From an uncultured Clostridia bacterium (GTDB lineage: Bacteria > Bacillota > Clostridia > TANB77 > CAG-508), in the NCBI GenBank assembly GCA_948585895.1, contig CAPBNZ010000006.1:1-40752 (forward strand): a stretch of DNA of 40,752 bases, given 5' to 3'. Under the pieces are notes generated by a model. That model was not told the DNA's origin. It searched no databases and saw nothing but the letters and a program-made list of their open reading frames with translations. Of the stretch, positions 26,091-32,756 are shown piece after piece (position 1 is the stretch's first letter; each line of letters begins with the position of its first letter). The translations under genes and the position numbers were made by a program.

Positions 26091-27818
26091 ATGTCTTTAA
26101 AAACTACATTTTTAAAATTATTTAAATGGAATACTCAAGATGATGAGGACCTAAATAGTAACTTTGATATTGATGCAGCAATGAATGACAACTGGGATAT
26201 GATAGACAATGCAGTTAGTAATTTAAATGGTAATAAAGTTGATAAAGTTAGTGGTAAAGGTTTATCTACTAATGATTACACAACAACAGAAAAAAACAAA
26301 TTGAGTGGAATTGCAGCTGGAGCACAAGTTAATGTATTGGAAAACCTAACATTAGGGGGCACCGCATTACAAAAAAATAATAAATCAATAGAAATCAAAG
26401 ATCCAGAAGTAACAAATGCGAGACAATCAGCTGTAAAAGACAAAACTTTTGCAAATGTAGATGCTCGTATAGAAGAACTAGAAGCGGATGTTGATAAAAT
26501 AGAAACAACAAGAGGTCATGTTTATGGAATAAGAAGAAAAATAACAAATAATTCTAGTTCTGCATGGGAAAGACTATTCGATAGTGTTGGCAAAGTTGCT
26601 AATGCTACTAAAAATGGTGGAACTGTTCAAAATGATTTTGATAGTTTAGCTCCTTGGTCTGATATAAAATCATGTAATTATGATTTAACTACTAAAAAAA
26701 TAAAAGCTTGGTTTGGGGATGCAAACTTTAAATTTGATGGCAGCAATGGAGATGTATTTACTTATATACCAAAAACATATTGGAAAATATATCAAGAGAA
26801 TGATTATGATTATGTTTTATTAGCAGACTATCCAAAAGCTGGATTTATGGAAGTAGATGGATTTTTTACTGGTAGATATAATGGTTCTGTTGTATCAGAT
26901 GTATTACATACTTATAGCGGTTTAGTACCAACAACAAGTAAAACAATAGGACAATTTAGAACATTAGCAAATGCACTAGGAAATGAATTTTCTCAATTAG
27001 ATTGGAGATATTTTGTTGTTCAAATGTTATATTTGGTGGAGTATGCAAATTATAATTCTCAATCTATGCTTGGAAATGGTGTTATGAATCGTAAGTATTT
27101 AAAAACACTCATTGCTGAAAATAATACAAATAGGGTAGTAATTGGTAGTGCATCTGGTTATTATGTAGGACAAATTATAAGAATTGGTACATCAGATGGT
27201 GGAACTCAAGTAGCAGATGCAAGAAAAATAACTGCAATTGAAGCTTATGATGATGGAACAGTTACTGGTTCAGCAATAACATTTGATGGAGCAGCGGTTA
27301 ATATAGCCGTTGATAACTTCGTTTGTACAATGGCACAAATTACTGGCCAATGTGATACTCTTGGAATGAAATCTGGATGTATCAATAATGATGGTTACCA
27401 TTCAATGATTTATAGAGGTATAGAAAATATTTTTGCAAATATTTGGCAATGGGTAGATGGAATAAACATAAAGGACCATTTAGCATATATCTGCAAAGAC
27501 CATTCAAAATATGCAAGTGATAAATTTGATGGAGATTATAAACCTCTTGCTTATACAAATTGCGACACTAATGGAAATCCAAAAAAACTAGGATTAGATG
27601 TAGATGAACCATTCTTTAGATTCCCAACTGAAATAGGAGGAGGAACATCTACCTATATGTGTGATTATTACTGGCAGAATACTGGAAACAGGGTTGCTCT
27701 TGTTGGTGGTTATTTCAGCGCTGGGGCTAACGATGGCTTGTGGTTTTGGTACTTCTACGGTACCTCTTCGGGTGCGGGTTGGAACGTCGGTGCTCGTGTT
27801 CTTATTGATAACCAGTAA
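26091..27818 (+). CDS. DGR target: tail-tip adhesin with C-type-lectin-like variable domain
   Basis: The 575-residue protein starts at ATG after AAAGGAG. The N-terminus is a phage tail-fibre module with DYTTTEKNKLSGIAAGAQVN near residues 63-82. A central region follows, then a C-terminal lectin-like domain of the type diversified by DGRs (FANIWQWVDGINIKDHLAYI, FFRFPTEIGGGTS, then the variable segment ending WNVGARVLIDNQ). The variable repeat is the last 43 codons or so. Eleven residues differ from the template, mostly Asn in the template, for example N to Y, S, A and G. By analogy with Bordetella phage Mtd it is the receptor-binding protein. Confidence 0.93.
   Translation: MSLKTTFLKLFKWNTQDDEDLNSNFDIDAAMNDNWDMIDNAVSNLNGNKVDKVSGKGLSTNDYTTTEKNKLSGIAAGAQVNVLENLTLGGTALQKNNKSIEIKDPEVTNARQSAVKDKTFANVDARIEELEADVDKIETTRGHVYGIRRKITNNSSSAWERLFDSVGKVANATKNGGTVQNDFDSLAPWSDIKSCNYDLTTKKIKAWFGDANFKFDGSNGDVFTYIPKTYWKIYQENDYDYVLLADYPKAGFMEVDGFFTGRYNGSVVSDVLHTYSGLVPTTSKTIGQFRTLANALGNEFSQLDWRYFVVQMLYLVEYANYNSQSMLGNGVMNRKYLKTLIAENNTNRVVIGSASGYYVGQIIRIGTSDGGTQVADARKITAIEAYDDGTVTGSAITFDGAAVNIAVDNFVCTMAQITGQCDTLGMKSGCINNDGYHSMIYRGIENIFANIWQWVDGINIKDHLAYICKDHSKYASDKFDGDYKPLAYTNCDTNGNPKKLGLDVDEPFFRFPTEIGGGTSTYMCDYYWQNTGNRVALVGGYFSAGANDGLWFWYFYGTSSGAGWNVGARVLIDNQ
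27690..27806 (+). repeat. DGR variable repeat (VR)
   Basis: This 117-bp segment at the 3' end of the target gene aligns without gaps to 28051-28167. Fifteen positions differ, and at every one the template has A (A to T seven times, A to G seven times, A to C once). The other 90 non-A positions are identical. The 3' part, TCGGTGCTCGTG, is a G/C-rich, A-free stretch of the kind found at the initiation-of-mutagenic-homology site. The stop codon follows 9 bases later. Confidence 0.97.
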
Positions 27819-27830
27819 AAACGGGGGTTT

Positions 27831-27848
27831 GGGGGCGGTCAGCCTCCC
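27831..27848 (+). promoter_or_regulatory. GC-rich hairpin just downstream of the target gene
   Basis: GGGGGC (27831-27836) pairs with GCC-T-CCC (27842-27848) around a five-base loop, with one bulged T. It lies 12 bases after the stop codon, is much richer in G/C than the surroundings and has no T run after it, so it is a poor terminator. A hairpin downstream of VR promotes homing in the Bordetella phage DGR, and this may be the equivalent. Confidence 0.6.
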
Positions 27849-27931
27849 AAAATATTTAAAGAAAGTTCTAATATTTATAAATAATTTTATAATTTTAGTG
27901 TTACTCTACAAAATCAAAATCTTATAGGCAG

Positions 27932-27944
27932 ACTTTATATAAAG
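27932..27944. repeat. ACTTTATATAAAG palindromic motif, copy 1
   Basis: The motif recurs at 32267, 32514 and 32840 near the lysogeny module. Here it lies 107 bases before the TR. The remaining sequence of the gene-free stretch 27819-28315 is AT-rich, apart from the hairpin and the TR, with no clear coding frame. Confidence 0.35.
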
Positions 27945-28050
27945 GCTGATATAGTTAAAATAAAATTGAAAATATGCTATTATCATTTCAAACACAATTG
28001 AAAATATAGGGACTTGATGTGTGCTTTGCCGAGCTTTCACTTCTCATTTG

Positions 28051-28167
28051 AGGGTTGCTCATGTTGGTGGTAATTTCAACAATGGGGCTAACGATGGCTT
28101 GTGGTATTGGAACTTCAACAATACCTCTTCGAGTGCGAATTGGAACATCGGTGCTCGTGTACTTATT
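28051..28167 (+). repeat. DGR template repeat (TR)
   Basis: This noncoding 117-bp copy of the VR contains 27 adenines, 15 of which are replaced in the VR. The adenines cluster in AAC/AAT codons when read in the target frame, the usual DGR design giving maximal amino-acid choice. TR lies 232 bases after the target stop and 148 bases before the RT. It is expected to be transcribed as the template RNA with flanking sequence into the RT start region. Confidence 0.97.
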
Positions 28168-28315
28168 TTTGAAATAATAATTAGATACATTACACATCAT
28201 TTTCCAGAGCCCTTGCTCAAAATAGAGTCGCAACTGGATTGGACTAGTAAGCCCATTATGGTTTGAAAATCCGATAGACAAAAATAAGAAATTATTATAT
28301 TACCAGAGGTGTGTT

Positions 28316-29372
28316 ATGAAAAGAAAAGGCAATTTTTATAATGATATTTGTAATAAAGATAACATCAAAAAAGCAATAATTGAAGCAGCAAAAGGAAAAA
28401 AATATAGGAATAATGTGGCAAGGATATTAGAGAATATTGATAACTATGTCGATATTCTCTTTAATATGTTAGACACAAAGAAAATAAAATTATCTCCATA
28501 TAAAAAAATGACAATACATGATGGAGCAAATAAAAAAGAAAGAATTATCTTTAAACCAGCATTTTTTCCAGACCAGTGCATTCATTGGTCGTTAATGTTA
28601 CAACTACAACCAATCTTACAAAAAGGAATGTATGAGTATTGTTGTGCTAGTGTTCCTAATAGGGGAATACATTATGGTTCAACATATATAAAGAGAATAT
28701 TAAAAGATGATAGGAAAAACACTAAATATTGCTTAAAATTAGATGTTAAAAAATTTTATCCTAGTATTGATAAAAATGTGTGTAAAAGAAAATTCAGAAG
28801 AATAATAAAAGACTATGATGTGCTGAATTTAATTGATGCCATAATTGATAGTAGTAATGAAAGTGGGTTACCTATTCGGTAATTTTACAAGTCAGTGGTT
28901 TGCAAATTTCTATTTACAAGATTTAGATCATTTTATAAAAGAAAAAATGAAAGTAAAATATTACTTGCGATATATGGATGATATGGTTTTATTCGGCAGA
29001 AATAAAAAAGAATTACATAAAATCAAACATGAAATAGATGAATTTTTAAAACCACAAGGATTAAAATTAAAAGATAATTGGCAATTATTTAAAGTAGATT
29101 CAAGACCATTAGATTTTTTAGGATACAGATTTTATAGAGGATATACAACATTGAGGCGAAGCAATTTTCTTCGAATTAAGCGAAGAATTAAAAAAATTGT
29201 AAAACGAGGTTATATAAGGTTAACAGATGCTTATTCTGTGATTTCTTACCATGGTTGGTTATCTCATTGTGATAGTTTTAATTATAGAAACAAGTATATT
29301 AAACCTTATAAAATAACTCTAAAAAAATGTAAAGGAGTGATAAGAAATGGTAGAAGTAAATCTAAATTGTAA
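28316..29372 (+). pseudogene. DGR reverse transcriptase, interrupted by a one-base frameshift
   Basis: Two frames (28316-28882 and onward to 29372) together encode a 351-residue DGR-type RT. Motifs in order: KERIIFKPAFFPDQCIHWSL and VPNRGIHYG in the first 120 residues, CLKLDVKKFYPSID with Asp143, then GLPI and IGNFTSQ, RYMDDMVLFG with the YMDD at about 219-222, and LDFLGYRFYRGYTTLRR near the end. IGxxxSQ in place of QGxxxSP marks the DGR class. Frame 1 ends GLPIR-stop because of an extra C at 28877; removing it restores GLPIGNFTSQ. It could be a real mutation, an assembly error or a programmed shift. GAGG precedes the ATG. Confidence 0.92.
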
Positions 29373-29703
29373 ATCAGATACAACACCAGATAAATATGTT
29401 ATAGAAAATATATTAAATGGAAAATGTGATATTATCTTAAACGAAAATATTACAGAGCATTCAAAAGAAGATGAAAATGGCGAAACAAAAACATACTATA
29501 CTTATGATATGTATAGAATTTCAAGAAATAATTATAGAGATACATTAGAAAATGATTTATCTAATGATACAGAATTTTTAGTATGGTTAAATTTTGCTAA
29601 AGAACAATATTTAAAGCAAACTATAAATGTTTCTGACACTGAAAGAATATCTGCATTAGAGCAAGCAATAATTGACATTGGGGAGGTAATTGGAAATGAT
29701 TAA
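29347..29703 (+). CDS. Phage tail-region hypothetical protein, 118 aa
   Basis: ATG at 29347 has an AAAGGAG site and overlaps the RT end by 26 bases, so RT and this gene are transcribed together. The acidic product contains KTYYTYDMYRISRNNYRDTL and ends with a helix (TERISALEQAIIDIGEVIG). The pattern is common downstream of tail fibre genes in Firmicute siphophages. No enzymatic motif is present. It is not an Avd-like helical bundle by composition, though that was considered. Confidence 0.7.
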   Translation: MVEVNLNCKSDTTPDKYVIENILNGKCDIILNENITEHSKEDENGETKTYYTYDMYRISRNNYRDTLENDLSNDTEFLVWLNFAKEQYLKQTINVSDTERISALEQAIIDIGEVIGND

Positions 29704-29806
29704 TTTTTATGTAATTCAAATTAGAGATTTAAAAACAATGACAATTGATGATGTCCCAAAATTATGGAGAAAAAAAGTTAAAGCAAAATTAGAGGAAGAG
29801 TCTTAA
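29696..29806 (+). CDS. Very small tail-region protein, 36 aa (CD1375/XkdX-like)
   Basis: The ATG overlaps the preceding stop by 8 bases, and a GGAGG lies at 29682-29686. The product begins MINFYVIQIRDLKTMTIDDV and continues PKLWRKKVKAKLEEE. Small proteins of this pattern (Phe-Tyr start, DVP-W/R-KV) are found between tail fibre and holin genes in clostridial phages. The family name is from memory; the role is unknown. Confidence 0.6.
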   Translation: MINFYVIQIRDLKTMTIDDVPKLWRKKVKAKLEEES

Positions 29807-29822
29807 TAAAGGCTCTTTTTTT
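29797..29822 (+). terminator. Rho-independent terminator at the end of the DGR/tail unit
   Basis: AGAGTC pairs with GGCTCT (one T-G pair), followed by seven T residues. The stem begins inside the last codons of the 36-residue gene. Confidence 0.75.
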
Positions 29823-29848
29823 AATACAAAGGAAAGGAGAAATGTGTT

Positions 29849-30148
29849 ATGCCAATGGATGAAAAACACATGCAAATGCTTATTGAAACAAACCAAAGTG
29901 TAAAATCTGCTCATCATAGAATTGATAAAATGGAAACCGACATAGGAGAAATTAGAGAATTAACAATTGCAATTAAAGAAATAGCAATGGAAACAAAAGC
30001 AACAAGAGAAGATGTTAATGATATGAATAGTAGATTAAAGGCAGTTGAAGAAAAACCAGCAAAGAATTGGGATAAGGTAATATCCACTATTATTGGAACA
30101 ATAGTGGGGGCAATTGCAGGAGCAATCATGGGGTTAATTTTAAAATAG
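29849..30148 (+). CDS. XhlA-like haemolysin/holin-associated protein
   Basis: The 99-residue protein has a coiled-coil N-terminus (TNQSVKSAHHRIDKMETDIG, KATREDVNDMNSRLKAVEE) and one C-terminal transmembrane helix (ISTIIGTIVGAIAGAIMGLI). This is the XhlA layout seen next to holins and amidases in PBSX-like lysis modules. GGAGA precedes the ATG. It probably assists membrane disruption during lysis. Confidence 0.82.
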   Translation: MPMDEKHMQMLIETNQSVKSAHHRIDKMETDIGEIRELTIAIKEIAMETKATREDVNDMNSRLKAVEEKPAKNWDKVISTIIGTIVGAIAGAIMGLILK

Positions 30149-30164
30149 AAAGGGGGAAAACTCA

Positions 30165-30359
30165 ATGAAAAAAGCATGGGATGATGTAAAATCATTTATA
30201 ACTGTTGTAATGACATTAGGTTTAGTAGCATTGTTATTTATTCCTAACTTAAATCCACCTACTGAAATAATTGCATTATATTGTACAAGTTATGGTTCTA
30301 TAATGACATACTTTTTTACTAAAAAAGATAATGGCGAAAATACTGATAAAATTGAGTAA
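30165..30359 (+). CDS. Phage holin
   Basis: This is a 64-residue protein with two hydrophobic segments (FITVVMTLGLVALLFI and IIALYCTSYGSIMTYFF) and a short charged C-terminus (TKKDNGENTDKIE). Its position between the XhlA-like and amidase genes fits a small holin that permeabilises the membrane. An AAAGGGGG site precedes the ATG. Confidence 0.8.
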   Translation: MKKAWDDVKSFITVVMTLGLVALLFIPNLNPPTEIIALYCTSYGSIMTYFFTKKDNGENTDKIE

Positions 30360-30381
30360 TGAAATTATACCACTTGCTTTT

Positions 30382-30420
30382 GAAAAACGGCTTAAAAACG
30401 ATTGTCGCAAGCTGTTTTTC
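30382..30420 (+). terminator. Inverted repeat after the holin gene
   Basis: GAAAAACGGCTT pairs with AAGCTGTTTTTC, 12 bp with one wobble, over a 15-base loop. The T run is inside the right arm. It could be a terminator or RNA processing element before the lysin. Confidence 0.5.
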
Positions 30421-30452
30421 GAGGATACTGGAAGAAAATTACGATATTTATT

Positions 30453-30496
30453 AAATATAGGAAGAAAACATAAAAATCTTCCTATATTTTATTTTA
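30453..30496 (+). terminator. Perfect 13-bp inverted repeat, probable terminator
   Basis: AAATATAGGAAGA (30453-30465) pairs with TCTTCCTATATTT (30477-30489) and is followed by TATTTTAT. It lies 27 bases before the next ATG, just upstream of that gene's AAAGGAG site. Confidence 0.6.
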
Positions 30497-30516
30497 TAAA
30501 GAAAGGAGCGATTTTT

Positions 30517-30594
30517 ATGGAAGATGAAATCGTATTAACTGAAGAAATGAAACAAGAATTAACAAATGGAAGGGAGGAAAACGAAGATGAGTAG
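30517..30594 (+). CDS. 25-residue acidic leader-like peptide before the endolysin
   Basis: ATG at 30517 has a good AAAGGAG site at 30502-30508. The product is highly acidic (starts MEDEIVLTEEMKQELTNGRE). A longer in-frame reading from 30331 runs through both inverted repeats and has no ribosome site. It overlaps the amidase gene by 8 bases, so its translation may couple to the lysin. Confidence 0.5.
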   Translation: MEDEIVLTEEMKQELTNGREENEDE

Positions 30595-31555
30595 ATCTAG
30601 TTTAGCAACATTATATGTTCCAGCAAGTACAAATAATTATACCCAAGGAAGAAGAGGTTATAGAATATGCAAAATAACTCCACATCACATGGCTGGTAAA
30701 TTAACAGCTAGACAATGTGGAAATATTTTTGCCAATCCAAACAGACAAGCAAGTGCAAATTATGGTATAGGTTATGATGGAGAAATTGCTTGTTATGTAG
30801 ATGAAGAAAATAGAGCATGGACTTCTAGCAATCGCGAAAATGACTGTCAAGCAATAACAATAGAAGTTGCCAATAGTGCTAATGGAAATCCTTGGCCAAT
30901 ATCTGATGCAACATGGAATAGTTTAGTTAAATTATGTGTTGATATTTGTAGGAGACACAATTTCAGACTTACTTATGATGGAACTAAAAATGGAAGTTTA
31001 ACAAGACATGATATGTTTGCAAATACAAATTGTCCAGGACAAACATTAGGAGGAAGATTTAAAGAATTAGCTGAAACAGTTAATAAAATTCTAGATGGTG
31101 GAAATGTTACAACACCAGTTCAAAATCCAAGTGTAGCAACCACAGATAATGCATATTTAGTAAAAGTTACAGCTACTGCCTTAAATATTAGAGCAGGAGC
31201 AGGTACTAACCATAATATAGTAGGTTGTATTAGAGATAAAGGAACATATACAATAGTGGAAACACAAGGTAATTGGGGAAAACTGAAATCTGGAGCTGGA
31301 TGGATTTGTTTGGATTATACAAATAAAGTAAATAGTGGAAATATATCAACTCCACCACAACCAAAAACTTTTAGCAAAGGACAAAGAGTAACATTAAAAA
31401 CAAGTGCAAATAAATATTGCACAGGACAAACAATTCCAAATAGTATTAAAGGAAAGACATACACAATAATGCAAGTAGGAAGTGGCAATACACACCCAGA
31501 TGGAGTTTTGTTAAAAGAAATATATTCATGGGTTTATAAATCAGATGTACAGTAA
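30587..31555 (+). CDS. N-acetylmuramoyl-L-alanine amidase endolysin with SH3b domain
   Basis: ATG at 30587 has a GGGAGG site and gives 322 residues. The Amidase_2 domain (about 1-170) has the zinc-site segments KITPHHMAG (His33/His34) and LTRHDMFANTNCPG near 140-150, with ITIEVAN between. A bacterial SH3 domain follows (TALNIRAGAGTNHNIVGCIR, then WICLDY near 195-247). A second short C-terminal wall-binding module ends EIYSWVYKSDVQ. It cleaves the amide bond between muramic acid and the stem peptide. No signal peptide is present, so the holin supplies access. Confidence 0.93.
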   Translation: MSRSSLATLYVPASTNNYTQGRRGYRICKITPHHMAGKLTARQCGNIFANPNRQASANYGIGYDGEIACYVDEENRAWTSSNRENDCQAITIEVANSANGNPWPISDATWNSLVKLCVDICRRHNFRLTYDGTKNGSLTRHDMFANTNCPGQTLGGRFKELAETVNKILDGGNVTTPVQNPSVATTDNAYLVKVTATALNIRAGAGTNHNIVGCIRDKGTYTIVETQGNWGKLKSGAGWICLDYTNKVNSGNISTPPQPKTFSKGQRVTLKTSANKYCTGQTIPNSIKGKTYTIMQVGSGNTHPDGVLLKEIYSWVYKSDVQ

Positions 31556-31556
31556 A

Positions 31557-31587
31557 ATAGGAGGGAATTACCCTCCTATAATTTTTT
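31557..31587. terminator. Bidirectional terminator between convergent genes
   Basis: ATAGGAGGG/CCCTCCTAT is a perfect 9-bp stem with a five-base loop and T-rich right flank. The final codons of the - strand MutS-like gene lie inside it. Confidence 0.85.
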
Positions 31588-31975
31588 TAATTTTATTTTG
31601 TAAATCTAATAAAATATTGAAAGATTGTTGAAATGTGGTATTATTCATATCAATTTCAGAAATCTTTTTTAATATTTTTTTTATCTCAATATTGTTTGAA
31701 TAATCAACAATATTAGAGTTTTGTGGTAGATCATCTATCACTTTATATTGTAGTTGCAAATTATCTAATTTTTTAGTATATTTTTCTAAAGATGAGATAG
31801 GGAAACCACATTTTATAATTTCCGGACTTAATGATGTGATTTTTAAACCTAGTTTCTCATTTAGAATTTTTGCATCTTCATTCAAAATATTGTAGAATAT
31901 GCCGATTCTAAAAATATATATTGAGGATGCATCTTTTTCTTTTAATTCTTTATACTGCTTTAGAATTTTGCTCAT
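31568..31975 (-). CDS. MutS domain-I-like protein (candidate DGR accessory factor)
   Basis: The start is the ATG at 31975-31973, which has AGGAGAG eight bases upstream; a longer form starting seven residues earlier lacks a site. Residues 5-80 match the mismatch-recognition domain I of MutS: LKQYKELK, IFRIGIFYNI, DAKILNEKLGLKIT, KCGFPISSLEKYTKKL. The mismatch-contact Phe-x-Glu is FYN here (Phe27, Asn29), so the Glu is missing. The remaining 50 residues are a helical tail. There is no ATPase domain. MutS-like accessory genes have been reported with some DGRs, and no Avd is visible here. Alternatively it is a lysogeny-module protein. Confidence 0.7.
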   Translation of the reverse strand: MSKILKQYKELKEKDASSIYIFRIGIFYNILNEDAKILNEKLGLKITSLSPEIIKCGFPISSLEKYTKKLDNLQLQYKVIDDLPQNSNIVDYSNNIEIKKILKKISEIDMNNTTFQQSFNILLDLQNKIKKIIGG

Positions 31976-31992
31976 GTTTACCACTCTCCTTT

Positions 31993-32193
31993 TCATCTAT
32001 CATTTCTAATAATTCTCCGAGGAGTACAATTAAAAGCTCTGCATAACATTTCTAGAGTATCAAAATGTATGCCATATAAATCCTTTTTTGTGAGATTTTT
32101 TAAAGATTGATAACTTCTTCCAGTCTGTACAGTTAACCAATATAGTGATTTACCATTTTCTTTGAGATGTTCTTCAATTTTTAGATGTATCAT
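31993..32193 (-). CDS. Cro/CI-type helix-turn-helix regulator, 66 aa
   Basis: The small protein has the XRE HTH: LKENGKSLYWLTVQTGRSYQ, SLKNLTKK and IHFDTLEMLCRAFNCTPRRI. It lacks a cleavage or oligomerisation domain, like YozG/Cro-type proteins. Its AAGGAGG site at 32199-32205 (minus strand) is strong. It is transcribed with the MutS-like gene, divergently from small + strand genes. It probably acts in lysogeny control at the intervening palindromes. Confidence 0.88.
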   Translation of the reverse strand: MIHLKIEEHLKENGKSLYWLTVQTGRSYQSLKNLTKKDLYGIHFDTLEMLCRAFNCTPRRIIRNDR

Positions 32194-32226
32194 ATTAGCC
32201 TCCTTTCTGTAATTGCAACTGTATAT

Positions 32227-32255
32227 ATTATAGAATGAAGTAAAATTTATTTTAA
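32227..32255 (-). promoter_or_regulatory. Predicted promoter of the regulator/MutS-like pair
   Basis: On the - strand TTAAAA (32255-32250) and TATAAT (32232-32227) are separated by 17 bases, 34 bases before the regulator start. Confidence 0.5.
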
Positions 32256-32266
32256 CTATACTTTGT

Positions 32267-32277
32267 TTTATATAAAG
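32267..32277. promoter_or_regulatory. Candidate operator, TTTATATAAAG, copy 2
   Basis: It lies between the two divergent promoters, touching the + strand -35. Repeats of the same palindrome occur near the next promoter and near the attachment site. The regulator at 31993 is the natural candidate to bind. Confidence 0.45.
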
Positions 32278-32305
32278 TTGGGTATATATATTGTAGGGTT
32301 ATAAT
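32278..32305 (+). promoter_or_regulatory. Predicted promoter for the small + strand genes
   Basis: TTGGGT (32278-32283) and TATAAT (32300-32305) with a 16-base spacer, directly beside an operator-like palindrome. Confidence 0.5.
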
Positions 32306-32346
32306 AATTGTGATAAAATATGGATAAAAAGATTGGAGGCTTAAAA

Positions 32347-32508
32347 ATGCAAGTTCTATCACTCATTGATGAGGCTCTTGAAAAATTGGAAGAAGGAAAT
32401 TATATTGGTTGTGGAAAGACATTAAAAAAATTAAAAGATGATATTATAAAAGCCAATTTAGATAAAGAGTTATCAATTATAAAAGAGTTGGAAGATGATA
32501 TAAAGTGA
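32347..32508 (+). CDS. Small helical protein, 53 aa, in the lysogeny region
   Basis: ATG at 32347 has GGAGG seven bases upstream; an ATG at 32320 has none. The product is two amphipathic helices (VLSLIDEALEKLEEGNYIGC, TLKKLKDDIIKANLDKELSI). Function is unknown. It is the first gene of the rightward transcript opposite the regulator, the position of cro or small antirepressor genes in some phages. Confidence 0.6.
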   Translation: MQVLSLIDEALEKLEEGNYIGCGKTLKKLKDDIIKANLDKELSIIKELEDDIK

Positions 32509-32513
32509 AACAT

Positions 32514-32527
32514 ACTTTATATAAAGT
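32514..32527. promoter_or_regulatory. Candidate operator, 14-bp perfect palindrome, copy 3
   Basis: ACTTTATATAAAGT is perfectly symmetric and lies 10 bases before the -35 of the next promoter. Confidence 0.5.
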
Positions 32528-32536
32528 CTATGAGAG

Positions 32537-32565
32537 TTAAAAATATTTACATAATATGGTATAAT
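32537..32565 (+). promoter_or_regulatory. Extended -10 promoter
   Basis: TTAAAA (32537-32542), 17-base spacer and TGGTATAAT (extended -10; TATAAT 32560-32565). It lies 45 bases upstream of the gene at 32611. Confidence 0.55.
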
Positions 32566-32610
32566 ATAATTAGCAAGAGAATATTCTCCAGATAAAATAA
32601 GGAGGTAGTA

Positions 32611-32754
32611 ATGGAAGAGAAAGAATTAGTACAGTTACTAATGAAAAAGCAACCATTAAGATATAAATTGCTAATTTTAGTTAATAAGAAGCTTATTCAT
32701 GAAATATATAGAATGGCTTATATTGATTGTTACCAAAAGATGAATAAAAAATAA
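32611..32754 (+). CDS. Small basic protein, 47 aa, next to the attachment site
   Basis: ATG follows GGAGG at 32601-32605. The sequence (MEEKELVQLLMKKQPLRYKL, then NKKLIHEIYRMAYIDCYQK) is basic and helical. It has its own promoter and lies beside the presumed att site, which is where excisionases can be found, but no HTH or winged-helix pattern is clear. Function unknown. Confidence 0.55.
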   Translation: MEEKELVQLLMKKQPLRYKLLILVNKKLIHEIYRMAYIDCYQKMNKK

Positions 32755-32756
32755 AA

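Noticed and set aside
27661..27927. 88-codon frame overlapping the 3' end of the target gene
   Set aside because: It is an out-of-frame reading of the VR and hairpin, kept open by chance.
28021..28266. 81-codon + strand frame across the TR, whose translation resembles the target's variable domain
   Set aside because: It resembles the target only within the TR copy, has no ribosome site and is flanked by unrelated sequence. It is the template repeat, not a gene.
27988..28281. 97-codon - strand frame opposite the TR
   Set aside because: It is antisense to the TR, with no ribosome site and no recognisable product.
28263..28305. TTGAAA and TATATT upstream of the RT as a promoter
   Set aside because: The spacing is well over 20 bases, so no confident promoter can be called. 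RT and TR may be co-transcribed from upstream.
29347..29703. Considered as an Avd accessory protein because it lies next to the RT
   Set aside because: Avd is a basic four-helix bundle. This product is acidic, with aromatic and beta-type segments, and fits a tail-region protein better.
30331..30594. 87-codon frame continuing from the holin end into the 25-residue peptide
   Set aside because: The upstream part runs through two inverted repeats without a ribosome site. The good AAAGGAG site belongs to the ATG at 30517.
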